From the NCBI RefSeq assembly GCF_000013385.1, contig NC_007760.1:1613001-1677000 (forward strand): a stretch of DNA of 64,000 nt. The letters run 5' to 3'. Position 1 is the first letter of the stretch, and every line of letters begins with the position of its first letter. A program made the translations under genes and the position numbers. The notes under the pieces are model-generated. The model did not search any database. It saw only the letters and a program-made list of their open reading frames with translations, and was not told where the DNA came from. Positions 48,171-56,145 of this stretch are shown piece after piece. Origin of the DNA: Anaeromyxobacter dehalogenans 2CP-C (lineage in GTDB: Bacteria > Myxococcota > Myxococcia > Myxococcales > Anaeromyxobacteraceae).

Positions 48171-50444
48171 ATGCGCGCGGTCTTGAAGGTCCTCGTCCCG
48201 CTGATGCTCCTCCTGGGCGCCATCGCCTGGGGGGCGTCGGTCCTCGTGGAGCACACGGCCCGGCGCTGGTTCGACCGCGACACCCGCATGCGGGCGGAGC
48301 TGGCGGTCTCCGGTGCCCGGGACGGGCTGGAGCGAGCGCTCCGCAAGGGGGAGCGTGCGCGGGTGCGCCGGATCCTGGGCGAGGTGGCCCGGGACGAGCG
48401 GGTGCTCGGCGCGGCGGCCTGCGATCCCGAGGGGGCGCTCGTGGCGAGCACCTCCGAGTACCCGGCGCCGTTCGACTGCGGCCGGATCCGGGCGCACGCG
48501 TCCGCGGGCGCGGCCTCGCCCACCACCTGGGCGTTCGAGGCGCCGTACGGCGAGACCCGGGTGCACCTCACCGCCGTGCCGCTCGCCGACGAGGAGGGGC
48601 CGCTCGGGTTCGTGGCGCTCGTGCACGACATGAGCTGGGTCGCGACGCGCGAGGAGCAGACGCGCGGGTTCCTGGCGGTCGCGTTCGCGATCGTGGCGCT
48701 GGCCGCGGCGGTCGCGACCACGCTCGCGGCGCGCTTCTCGTGGCGCGGGTGGAGCGCGGAGCTGCAGCGCGTGCTGCGGGCGACCTGGCTCATGCCGGGC
48801 CCGTCGGCCCCGCCGCGCACCCGGCGCGAGTTCCAGCCGCTCCTGTCCGACGTGCGCGCCCTGGTCTCGGAGCTGGCTGCGGAGCAGTCCGACGGCAGGG
48901 CCGGGCTCTGGTCGCCGGCCCGGCTGCGCGACGCGCTCGCGCGGCACCTCCCGGGCAGCGAGGTGATCGTCGTCGCGAACCGCGAGCCCTACATCCACGA
49001 GCGGCGCGACGGGACGCTCCGGGTGCAGCACCCGGCCAGCGGCCTCGTCACCGCGCTGGAGCCGGTGGTCCACGCCACCGGCGGCACCTGGATCGCGCAC
49101 GGCAGCGGCTCGGCCGACCGGGAGGTGGTGGACCGGCACGCCCGCGTGCGCGTCCCGCCGGACGACCCCGCCTACACGCTGCGGCGCGTGTGGCTCACCG
49201 CGGCCGAGGAGGAGGGCTACTACTACGGCTTCTCCAACGAGGGGCTGTGGCCGCTGTGCCACGTGGCGCACACCCGGCCGACGTTCCGCGGCGCCGACTT
49301 CGCCGCGTACCGCGACGCGAACCGCAAGTTCGCCGACGCGGTGTGCCAGGAGGCGACCGGCCCCGACCCGGTGGTGCTGGTGCAGGACTACCACTTCGCG
49401 CTGCTGCCCCGGATGATCCGCGAGCGGCTGCCGCGCGCGACCATCATCACGTTCTGGCACATCCCGTGGCCGAACTCCGAGCGCTTCGGGATCTGCCCCT
49501 GGGGCCCCGAGATCCTGGAGGGCATGCTCGGCTCGAGCATCCTCGGGTTCCACGTGCAGGCGCACTGCAACAACTTCCTCGACTCGGTGGACCGCTACCT
49601 CGAGGCGCGCCTCGACCGCGAGCGCCAGAGCGTGGTGCTGGGCGGCCAGGAGACGCTGATCCGCGCCTACCCGATCTCCATCGACTGGCCCACCCGGTGG
49701 GCGGCGGACGCGCCGGCGGCGCCCCTGTGCCGCGAGCGCGTCTTCGCCGACCTCGGCCTCGCGCCCGACGCGCTGCTGGGCGTCGGCATCGACCGGCTCG
49801 ACTACACCAAGGGCATCGAGGAGCGGCTGCTGGCGGTGGAGCGGCTGCTGGAGCGCTTCCCGCAGTTCCGGGGCCGGTTCACCTTCGCGCAGCTCGCCGC
49901 CCCCAGCCGCACGCGCATCCCGCGCTACCAGGAGCTGAACCGCAACGTGGAGGAGGTGGCGCGGCGGGTGAACGAGCGGTTCGGCGAGGCGTCCTACCGG
50001 CCCATCGTGCTGCTCCGGGAGCACCACGAGCCGCCCACCGTGTTCCGCTTCTACCGCGCCGCGGACCTCTGCTACGTGTCGTCGCTGCACGACGGCATGA
50101 ACCTGGTCGCGAAGGAGTTCGTGGCGGCGCGCGACGACGAGGCGGGGGTGCTGGTGCTCTCGCGGTTCACCGGCGCGTCGCGCGAGCTGGGCGAGGCGCT
50201 GCTGGTGAACCCGTACGACCTCGAGGAGGCCAGCTCCGCGCTGGCGGCGGCGCTGGCGATGCCGCGCGAGGAGCAGCGCGAGCGGATGCGGGCGCTGCGC
50301 ACGTTCGTGTCCGAGTTCAACGTGTACCGCTGGGCCGGGCGCATGCTCGTGGACGCGGGCCGGCTGCGCAAGCGCGACCGCGTCTCCGGGCGCATCACGG
50401 TGCCGTTCCGGACGGTGCCGGGCGAGGCCGGCGGCCGGCGCTGA
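48171..50444 (+). CDS. otsA: Membrane-anchored trehalose-6-phosphate synthase (GT20) with N-terminal sensor-like region
   Basis: A 757-residue protein. Residues ~5-25 (VLVPLMLLLGAIAWGASVLV) and ~165-187 (FLAVAFAIVALAAAVATTLA) are membrane helices bracketing a ~140-residue periplasmic domain. After a linker, residues ~260-757 are a GT20 enzyme: VVANREPYIHERR, LVQDYHFALLPRMI, ITFWHIPWPNSERFGICPW and GIDRLDYTKGIEERLLA, containing the UDP-glucose and G6P contact residues. It makes trehalose-6-phosphate from UDP-glucose and G6P. The two-helix, periplasmic-loop front resembles that of sensor kinases and is not part of ordinary OtsA. No otsB phosphatase gene is next to it. Downstream is a convergent GH15 gene. 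Confidence 0.87.
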   Translation: MRAVLKVLVPLMLLLGAIAWGASVLVEHTARRWFDRDTRMRAELAVSGARDGLERALRKGERARVRRILGEVARDERVLGAAACDPEGALVASTSEYPAPFDCGRIRAHASAGAASPTTWAFEAPYGETRVHLTAVPLADEEGPLGFVALVHDMSWVATREEQTRGFLAVAFAIVALAAAVATTLAARFSWRGWSAELQRVLRATWLMPGPSAPPRTRREFQPLLSDVRALVSELAAEQSDGRAGLWSPARLRDALARHLPGSEVIVVANREPYIHERRDGTLRVQHPASGLVTALEPVVHATGGTWIAHGSGSADREVVDRHARVRVPPDDPAYTLRRVWLTAAEEEGYYYGFSNEGLWPLCHVAHTRPTFRGADFAAYRDANRKFADAVCQEATGPDPVVLVQDYHFALLPRMIRERLPRATIITFWHIPWPNSERFGICPWGPEILEGMLGSSILGFHVQAHCNNFLDSVDRYLEARLDRERQSVVLGGQETLIRAYPISIDWPTRWAADAPAAPLCRERVFADLGLAPDALLGVGIDRLDYTKGIEERLLAVERLLERFPQFRGRFTFAQLAAPSRTRIPRYQELNRNVEEVARRVNERFGEASYRPIVLLREHHEPPTVFRFYRAADLCYVSSLHDGMNLVAKEFVAARDDEAGVLVLSRFTGASRELGEALLVNPYDLEEASSALAAALAMPREEQRERMRALRTFVSEFNVYRWAGRMLVDAGRLRKRDRVSGRITVPFRTVPGEAGGRR

Positions 50445-50466
50445 GCCCGGTCGCGGCGCCGCGGCC

Positions 50467-52269
50467 TCAGTCGCAGTCGCCGTCCGGGCAGCGCCCGGAG
50501 CGGTGCGGCGCCTCGCTGCTCAGGCCCAGCGCGGTGTTGACCAGCGCCACGTGCGAGAACGCCTGCGGGAAGTTCCCCACCAGCCGCCGCTGGACCGGAT
50601 CCCACTGCTCGGCGAGCAGCCCGACGTCGTTCGCGAGCCCGACCACGCGCTCGAAGTAGCGGGTCGCCTCGGCGTGCCGGCCCTGCATCCGCAGCGCGTC
50701 GGAGAGCCAGAGCGTGCACGCCAGGAACACCCCCTCGCCGGGCGGGAGGCCGTCCACGCCGGTGCGGCTGTCGTAGCGGTGCACCAGGCCGCCCTCGGTC
50801 AGCTCGCGCTCGATCGCGGCGATCGTGCCGGCCACGCGCGGATCGGTGACCGGCAGGAACCCCACCTGCGGCACGAGCAGCAGGCTCGCGTCGAGCGCCT
50901 TCGAGCCGAACGCCTGCGTGAACGCGCCGCGCTCCGCGTCGTAGCCGCGGGCGCACACCTCCGCGTGGATGCGCGCCCGCAGGGCCCGCCAGCGATCCAG
51001 CGGGCCCTCGAGCCGCCCGGCGCGCGCCGAGCGCAGCGCGCGGTCCACCGCCACCCAGGCCATCACCTTCGAGTGCGTGAAGTCGCGGCGCGGCCCGCGG
51101 ATCTCCCAGATGCCCTCGTCGGGATCGTCCCAGTGCGACTCGAGCCAGTCGAGCAGCGCGCGCTGCACGGTCCAGGCGTCGGGGCTGAACGGCAGGCCGG
51201 ACAGGTGCGCCTGGTGCAGGCAGTCCAGCACCTCGCCGAACACGTCGAGCTGGAGCTGCGAGGAGGCGGCGTTCCCGATCCGGACCGGGCGCGCGCCCTC
51301 GTACCCGGGCAGCCACGGCAGCTCGAGCTCGGTGAGCCGCCGCTCGCCGGCGATGCCGTACATGATCTGCAGGTCCTCCGGCTGGCCCGCGACCGCGCGG
51401 AGCAGCCAGTCGCGCCAGGCGCGCGCCTCGTCCACGTACCCGGCGCCCATGAGCGCGAGGAGCGTGAAGGTCGCGTCGCGGATCCAGCAGAACCGGTAGT
51501 CCCAGTTGCGGACGCCGCCGGGCGCCTCGGGGAGCGAGGTGGTGGGGGCCGCCACGATCCCGCCGGTGCGCGAGTAGGTGAGCGCCTTCAGCACCACCAG
51601 CGACTGCACCAGCAGCGCGTGCCAGCGGCCGCCCGCGGTGCAGCGCCCGGACCAGCGCCGCCACCAGGCCTCGGTCGCCTCCAGCGCCGCGCCGGGCTCC
51701 GGCGGCGTGGGCGCGGGCTCGTGGGACGGGTGCCAGGTGAGCACGAACGGCGCCGACTCGCCGGCGGAGACCGCGAAGCGGGCGCGGACGGTGCCGTGCT
51801 CGGCGCGGAGCGGGACCGCGGCGAGCAGGTGGAGCGTGTCCGGGCCGGCGCTCGCGGAGAGGTGCCGCCCCTGGCCGCGGATCCAGGGCCGGCGCGCCCC
51901 GTAGCCGAAGCGGGGCGAGAGCTCCAGGTCGAGCTCCACGCGCCCGCGGAGCCCCTGGACCAGGCGCACCAGGTCGGGCGCGGCGCCGCGCGGCGGCATG
52001 AAGTCCACGATCCGCACCGCGCCCTCGGCGGTGGACAGCTCGGTGTCCAGCACCAGCGTCCCCGGCCGGTAGGCCCGGCGCACGGCGCGCACCTCGCCCA
52101 CCGGGCGGAGGGCGAAGCGGCCGTGCTCCGGCGTGCCGAGGAGCGCGGCGAGGCAGGCGTCGGAGTCGAAGCGCGGCCAGCACAGCCAGTCCACCGAGCC
52201 GTCCCGCCCGATCAGCGCGGCGCTCTGCGCGTCGCCGACCATCGCGTACTCTTCCAGCCGCTGCGCCAC
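50467..52269 (-). CDS. Glycoside hydrolase family 15 protein (glucoamylase/trehalase type)
   Basis: A 600-residue cytoplasmic glycosidase. The N-terminal beta-sandwich begins EEYAMVGDAQSAALIGRDGS, followed by WLCWPRFDSDACLAALLG, the signature of bacterial GH15 trehalases and glucoamylase-like enzymes. The catalytic barrel has LPEAPGGVRNWDYRFCWIRD near 245-265 and the C-terminal GNFPQAFSHVALVNTALGL. Next to a trehalose-6-phosphate synthase it may hydrolyse trehalose or an alpha-glucan; GH15 trehalases are known in actinobacteria. GTG 52269 has GGAGG upstream. Its stop lies 22 bases from that of otsA. Confidence 0.88.
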   Translation of the reverse strand: MAQRLEEYAMVGDAQSAALIGRDGSVDWLCWPRFDSDACLAALLGTPEHGRFALRPVGEVRAVRRAYRPGTLVLDTELSTAEGAVRIVDFMPPRGAAPDLVRLVQGLRGRVELDLELSPRFGYGARRPWIRGQGRHLSASAGPDTLHLLAAVPLRAEHGTVRARFAVSAGESAPFVLTWHPSHEPAPTPPEPGAALEATEAWWRRWSGRCTAGGRWHALLVQSLVVLKALTYSRTGGIVAAPTTSLPEAPGGVRNWDYRFCWIRDATFTLLALMGAGYVDEARAWRDWLLRAVAGQPEDLQIMYGIAGERRLTELELPWLPGYEGARPVRIGNAASSQLQLDVFGEVLDCLHQAHLSGLPFSPDAWTVQRALLDWLESHWDDPDEGIWEIRGPRRDFTHSKVMAWVAVDRALRSARAGRLEGPLDRWRALRARIHAEVCARGYDAERGAFTQAFGSKALDASLLLVPQVGFLPVTDPRVAGTIAAIERELTEGGLVHRYDSRTGVDGLPPGEGVFLACTLWLSDALRMQGRHAEATRYFERVVGLANDVGLLAEQWDPVQRRLVGNFPQAFSHVALVNTALGLSSEAPHRSGRCPDGDCD

Positions 52270-52416
52270 CCGGCACCTCCGCGGCGGTCCGGCCGGCGGC
52301 GCCGTGCCGCGGCGGCCCGGGGGACGGTCCGCCCGTCTCCCCCATCGCCCATCCCATGGATGCGCCCGGCGCCGCGCCGGTGCGCGCGAGCGAGGGGAAA
52401 GGCAGGGGGCCGGTCG

Positions 52417-54333
52417 CTAGGCGCCGGCAGGGTGGCGAGCGGGCGGATCGGCGATCGCCTGCAGGAACACCCGCGCGATCTCCGCCTCGCCGACGTAGCC
52501 GGTCACCCGGCCGCCCTCGACGACCGGGAGCTGGCGCAGCCCGCTGTCCACCAGCAGCTCGCCCACGCGGGCGAGGGTGGTCTCGGGCGCCACCGCCGTC
52601 CACCCCGCCGCCACGTCGGCGAGCACCGCCCAGCCGAGGTGCGGGTCGGCGGCGGCCGCGCGGATCGCGTCCACGTCGGCGAGCCCCGCCCACGCGCCGG
52701 CGGGGCCGAGCAGCGGCAGCACGCGCTGGCGGGAGGTGCTCGCGGCCGCCGCCAGCCCCTCGGCGAGCCGCGCGCCGGCCTCGGCGGGCCCGGCCTCGGC
52801 GGGCACGGCCACGTCGCGGACGGTGACGCGGGCGAGCAGGTCGCGCGCGCGGAGCTCCGGGTGCGCCGGCGACTCGCGCTGGTTCCGCGGCTGCGCGGGG
52901 TACAGCGTCCAGCGCCGCAGCGCCACGTACGCCACGCCGATGGAGAGCATCATCGGGACGAGCAGGTCGTAGCTGCCGGCCAGCTCCGAGACCAGCACCA
53001 GCGCCGAGAGCGGCACGTGCGCGAGCCCGCCGTACAGCGTGCCCATCCCCACCAGCACGAACGCGGCCGGCTGGAGCGTGGGGTCGCCGGTGACGAGCGC
53101 GGCCCCGTGGCCGAAGGCGGCGCCCAGCAGGCCGCCGATGGTGAGCGCCGGGGCGAAGTCGCCGGCGGAGCCGCCCGAGCCGATGGTGAGCGAGGCCGCC
53201 ACCACCTTCGCGGCGGCGAGGCCGAGCAGGAGGATCACGAGCGGCCACCCGGGCTGCATGCCCGGCGAGCCCGCGATGGCGGCCTGCACCGCGCCGTAGC
53301 CGCCGCCCAGCAGGCCGATGCCGCGGTCCTCCGCGCCGTACAGGTGGCCGACGAGCAGGATCACCGCGGTCGCGAACCCGCCCATGAGCAGGCCGCCCAG
53401 GCCGGGCCGCAGCCAGGCAGGCCCGGGGAGCCGCCCGAACCCGCGGGCCACCGTGCGCAGGCTCACCGCGAACGCCACCGCGCCGAGCGAGACGAGCAGC
53501 GCCAGCAGCGCGTAGAGCGGGAGGTGGCGCGGCACGAACGGGAACGCGGGGAGCCGCCCGAACAGCGTGGTCTCGCCGTAGATGGACGCGACCAGCGAGT
53601 AGGCCACCACGCTCGCGAGGATGGCGGGGACCAGGGCGTCGGACTCGAAGTCGTCGCGGTACAGCATCTCGACCGCGAGCAGCGCGGCCCCGAGCGGCGT
53701 CCGGAACACCGCCGAGATGCCCGCCGCCACGCCGGCCACCATCAGGATGCGCCGCTCGCGCGGGCTGGTCGGCAGCACCCGGCCGATGAGCGCGCCCAGC
53801 GCGCCGCCGATCTGCATGGTCGGCCCCTCGCGGCCGCCCGCGCCGCCGGTGGCGAGCGTCAGCACCGAGGCGAGCGCCTTCACCGGCGCCACCCGTGCGC
53901 GCATGCGCGCACCGTGCAGGTGGTAGGCGTCGATGGTCGCGTCGCCGCCGCCGCCCCCGCACTCGGGCGCGAGCTTCGCGGTGACGAGGCCGCTCGCCAG
54001 GCCGCCGAGCGCGGGGAGCAGGACGAGCACCCACGGCCGCAGCGGGCCGGCCGGCTCCTTCCCGAACACCAGCTCGCCGGCGGCGCGGAGCGGCAGGTAC
54101 CCGGCCAGCCCGCCGAGCAGCAGGCGCTGGCCGATCTCGAGCGCGGCGAAGAAGCCCGCGCCCACCAGGCCCGCGAGGCAGCCCAGCACCGCCGCGTGCA
54201 GCAGCGTCCGGCCCAGGAGCCGGAGGTCGAGGGGGCCGCCGAGCGGCGTCATCCACGCCAGGCCGGCGCGCAGCGCGCGGGCGGTGATGGGTCTTCGATC
54301 CTCCCGCGCTGGTCCCGGCATGCGTGCGGGCAT
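52417..54333 (-). CDS. Second ClC-family chloride channel with CBS pair
   Basis: A 638-residue channel or antiporter. Start ATG 54333 is the working choice; ATG 54321 and 54252 are in frame and the ribosome site is weak for all. The selectivity segment is ATGGAGGREGPTMQIGGALG with the canonical gating Glu (GREGP), and the later segment is GSGGSAGDFAPALTIGGLLG. A poly-Gly loop CGGGGGDATIDAYH precedes the first. The C-terminal CBS domains (about 490-638) end VVEGGRVTGYVGEAEIARVF. It differs clearly from the ClC at 22455. Located at the head of a stress-type gene cluster. Confidence 0.88.
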   Translation of the reverse strand: MPARMPGPAREDRRPITARALRAGLAWMTPLGGPLDLRLLGRTLLHAAVLGCLAGLVGAGFFAALEIGQRLLLGGLAGYLPLRAAGELVFGKEPAGPLRPWVLVLLPALGGLASGLVTAKLAPECGGGGGDATIDAYHLHGARMRARVAPVKALASVLTLATGGAGGREGPTMQIGGALGALIGRVLPTSPRERRILMVAGVAAGISAVFRTPLGAALLAVEMLYRDDFESDALVPAILASVVAYSLVASIYGETTLFGRLPAFPFVPRHLPLYALLALLVSLGAVAFAVSLRTVARGFGRLPGPAWLRPGLGGLLMGGFATAVILLVGHLYGAEDRGIGLLGGGYGAVQAAIAGSPGMQPGWPLVILLLGLAAAKVVAASLTIGSGGSAGDFAPALTIGGLLGAAFGHGAALVTGDPTLQPAAFVLVGMGTLYGGLAHVPLSALVLVSELAGSYDLLVPMMLSIGVAYVALRRWTLYPAQPRNQRESPAHPELRARDLLARVTVRDVAVPAEAGPAEAGARLAEGLAAAASTSRQRVLPLLGPAGAWAGLADVDAIRAAAADPHLGWAVLADVAAGWTAVAPETTLARVGELLVDSGLRQLPVVEGGRVTGYVGEAEIARVFLQAIADPPARHPAGA

Positions 54334-54540
54334 TCTATTCGCGGCCGGTCGGGGGGCCAGCGCGCCGTTCAACCCCTCGATCTTTCATGTCTACGTACCA
54401 CATGGGGCGTGGCGCCCGGCTGGATGGTGCCTAACGTGGCGTTCACCAGGGCGGCCGCCCGGGGTGGGGTCCAGGGGTGGATCGGGGACCCGGGCGGCGC
54501 CGAGACGGCCGGACATGTTCCGGGGAAGGAAGCAGAGCCC

Positions 54541-54888
54541 ATGCCTCACATCGACGTCGAGATCCTCACGCCGTTCACCGCCAAGTACCTGGAGGGCCGC
54601 AGCCTCACGCCCGCCGAGCGCGCGGAGGTGCTCCGGCTGGCCCAGGGTTTCGCGTGCAAGGACTCCGCGGCCGCCGCCAACGTCTCCCCCGAGACCATCC
54701 GGGCCCGCCGCAAGCGCATCTACCGCAAGCTGGACGTGCCGGGCTCCGGTGAGCTGATCTCCGAGCTGCTGGCGCTCTCGCTCCGCATGCTCGCCGCCGG
54801 CGAGCGGATCGAGCCGCGGCCGGTCGTCCCCGCGCAGCCGCAGGACACGGCCGCCTCGAGCACGCCGACGCTCATCGCGGCCCGCTGA
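54541..54888 (+). CDS. Stand-alone LuxR-type helix-turn-helix regulator
   Basis: A 115-residue protein dominated by one GerE/LuxR DNA-binding domain: RSLTPAERAEVLRLAQGFA, KDSAAAANVSPETIRARRKR and IYRKLDVPGSGELISELLAL, with the recognition helix at SPETIRARRKRIYRK. No receiver or ligand domain. The C-terminus (PQDTAASSTPTL) is disordered. A GGAAGGAAG site precedes ATG 54541. An inverted repeat CATGT-N9-ACATG (54386-54404) in the 207-base gap toward the ClC gene could be its operator, by position only. The first universal stress gene follows downstream. Confidence 0.82.
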   Translation: MPHIDVEILTPFTAKYLEGRSLTPAERAEVLRLAQGFACKDSAAAANVSPETIRARRKRIYRKLDVPGSGELISELLALSLRMLAAGERIEPRPVVPAQPQDTAASSTPTLIAAR

Positions 54889-55079
54889 GCCGGCGCGGGC
54901 GAGCGGACGGGCGCGCCGGCGCGCGCGCGTGCGCGCGGTGCGCGGCGCCGCCCTCGCCCCGCCTCCGGGTCCCCCCTCCTGACGTGCGCTCCGCCCGGTG
55001 GGCGGGCGTACGATCGGATGGGTCCAGCCGGCGCCCGCCGTGGACCGGGGCCGAGCGCCGGGGGATCCGGAGGTGCGCC

Positions 55080-55568
55080 ATGGCCGGCTGGAAGAAGATC
55101 TGCTGCGCCGTCGATTTCTCGGAGCCCTCGCGCCGCGCCATGCGCGAGGCGGCGGAGCTCGCCCGTCTCATGGGCGCGGAGCTGACGCTCCTGCACGTCT
55201 ACGTCTCGCCGCCGGTGATGGCGACGGACATGCTGGTCGCCGCCCGCGACCTCGGGCCGATGATCGCCGAGGAGGCGGAGGGGACCGTCACCGCCTGGCG
55301 CGGCGAGGCGGAGCGGCTCGTCGGCGCGCCGGTGTCCACGCACGTCGCGTCCGGGCAGCCGGAGGACGAGATCCCCCGCTTCGCCACGGAGCACGGGACG
55401 GATCTCCTGGTGATCGCCACCCACGGCCGGAGCGGCCTGCGCCGGCTGGTGCTCGGCTCGGTGGCGGAGGCGGTGGCCCGCCGCGCGCCGTGCCCGGTGC
55501 TGGTGGTGCGGAGCGGCGCCGAGCCGGCGCACCAGGATCTCACGGCCGAGGCCGCGCAGTACCACTGA
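55080..55568 (+). CDS. Universal stress protein (first of three)
   Basis: A 162-residue UspA-fold protein. ATG 55080 has GGAGG six bases upstream. It opens KKICCAVDFSEPSRRAMREA and ends with the nucleotide-binding loop LLVIATHGRSGLRRLVLGSV plus AVARRAPCPVLVVRS, the G-x2-G-x9-G(S/T) pattern of ATP-binding Usps. Usps bind ATP and help survival in starvation or hypoxia. A -10-like TACGAT at 55009-55014 may drive it. Related copies lie at 55645 and 58749. Confidence 0.93.
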   Translation: MAGWKKICCAVDFSEPSRRAMREAAELARLMGAELTLLHVYVSPPVMATDMLVAARDLGPMIAEEAEGTVTAWRGEAERLVGAPVSTHVASGQPEDEIPRFATEHGTDLLVIATHGRSGLRRLVLGSVAEAVARRAPCPVLVVRSGAEPAHQDLTAEAAQYH

Positions 55569-55644
55569 TCCCGGCCAGCCCCGCCGCGCCGGGCGCGGGC
55601 GGGCGGCCGGGTAGGGCGCGCACCGGCGCGCCCCGGGAGGCGCC

Positions 55645-56115
55645 ATGCGGTCCTGGCAGCGGATCCTCTGCGCGGTCGATCTCAGCGAGGCCTCGCGCGC
55701 CACGGTCACGACGGCCGCGGACCTGGCCCATGCCACCGGCGCCGAGCTGGCGCTGGTGCACGTCCACGAGCCGCTCGCGCGGGCGGAGGCCCGCGCCGCG
55801 GCGCGCGATCCCGCGCGGCTGGAGGCGCAGGCGCAGCGGCTCGGCGCCGAGCTGCAGCGCTGGCGCGGCGTCGCGCAGGGCGTGGTGGGCAGGCCGGTGC
55901 GGGCCCTGCTCGCGAGCGGGGGGGCGGCGGGCGAGATCCTCCGGACGGTCGGGGAGGGCGGGTACGACCTGGTGGTGGTCGGCGCGCACCCGCACCGGCG
56001 CCTCGGGCGCACCGTGGGCGGCGCGGTGGCGGTGCGCGTGGTGCGCGAGGCCCCGTGCCAGGTGCTCGTGGCGCACGAGCCCGCGCACGCCCTCGAGACG
56101 GCCGCCGCGCTCTGA
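55645..56115 (+). CDS. Universal stress protein (second copy, atypical loop)
   Basis: A 156-residue UspA-type protein from ATG 55645 with GGGAGG upstream. It starts QRILCAVDLSEASRATVTTA. The nucleotide loop is altered, LVVVGAHPHRRLGRTVGGAV instead of THGRSGL...LGS, so ATP binding is doubtful. The middle is shorter and rich in Ala/Arg. It follows the first copy by 76 bases and converges on the Lon-like gene. Confidence 0.88.
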   Translation: MRSWQRILCAVDLSEASRATVTTAADLAHATGAELALVHVHEPLARAEARAAARDPARLEAQAQRLGAELQRWRGVAQGVVGRPVRALLASGGAAGEILRTVGEGGYDLVVVGAHPHRRLGRTVGGAVAVRVVREAPCQVLVAHEPAHALETAAAL

Positions 56116-56145
56116 CGCCGCCGGCGGGGCCCGGAGGCCCGGGGG

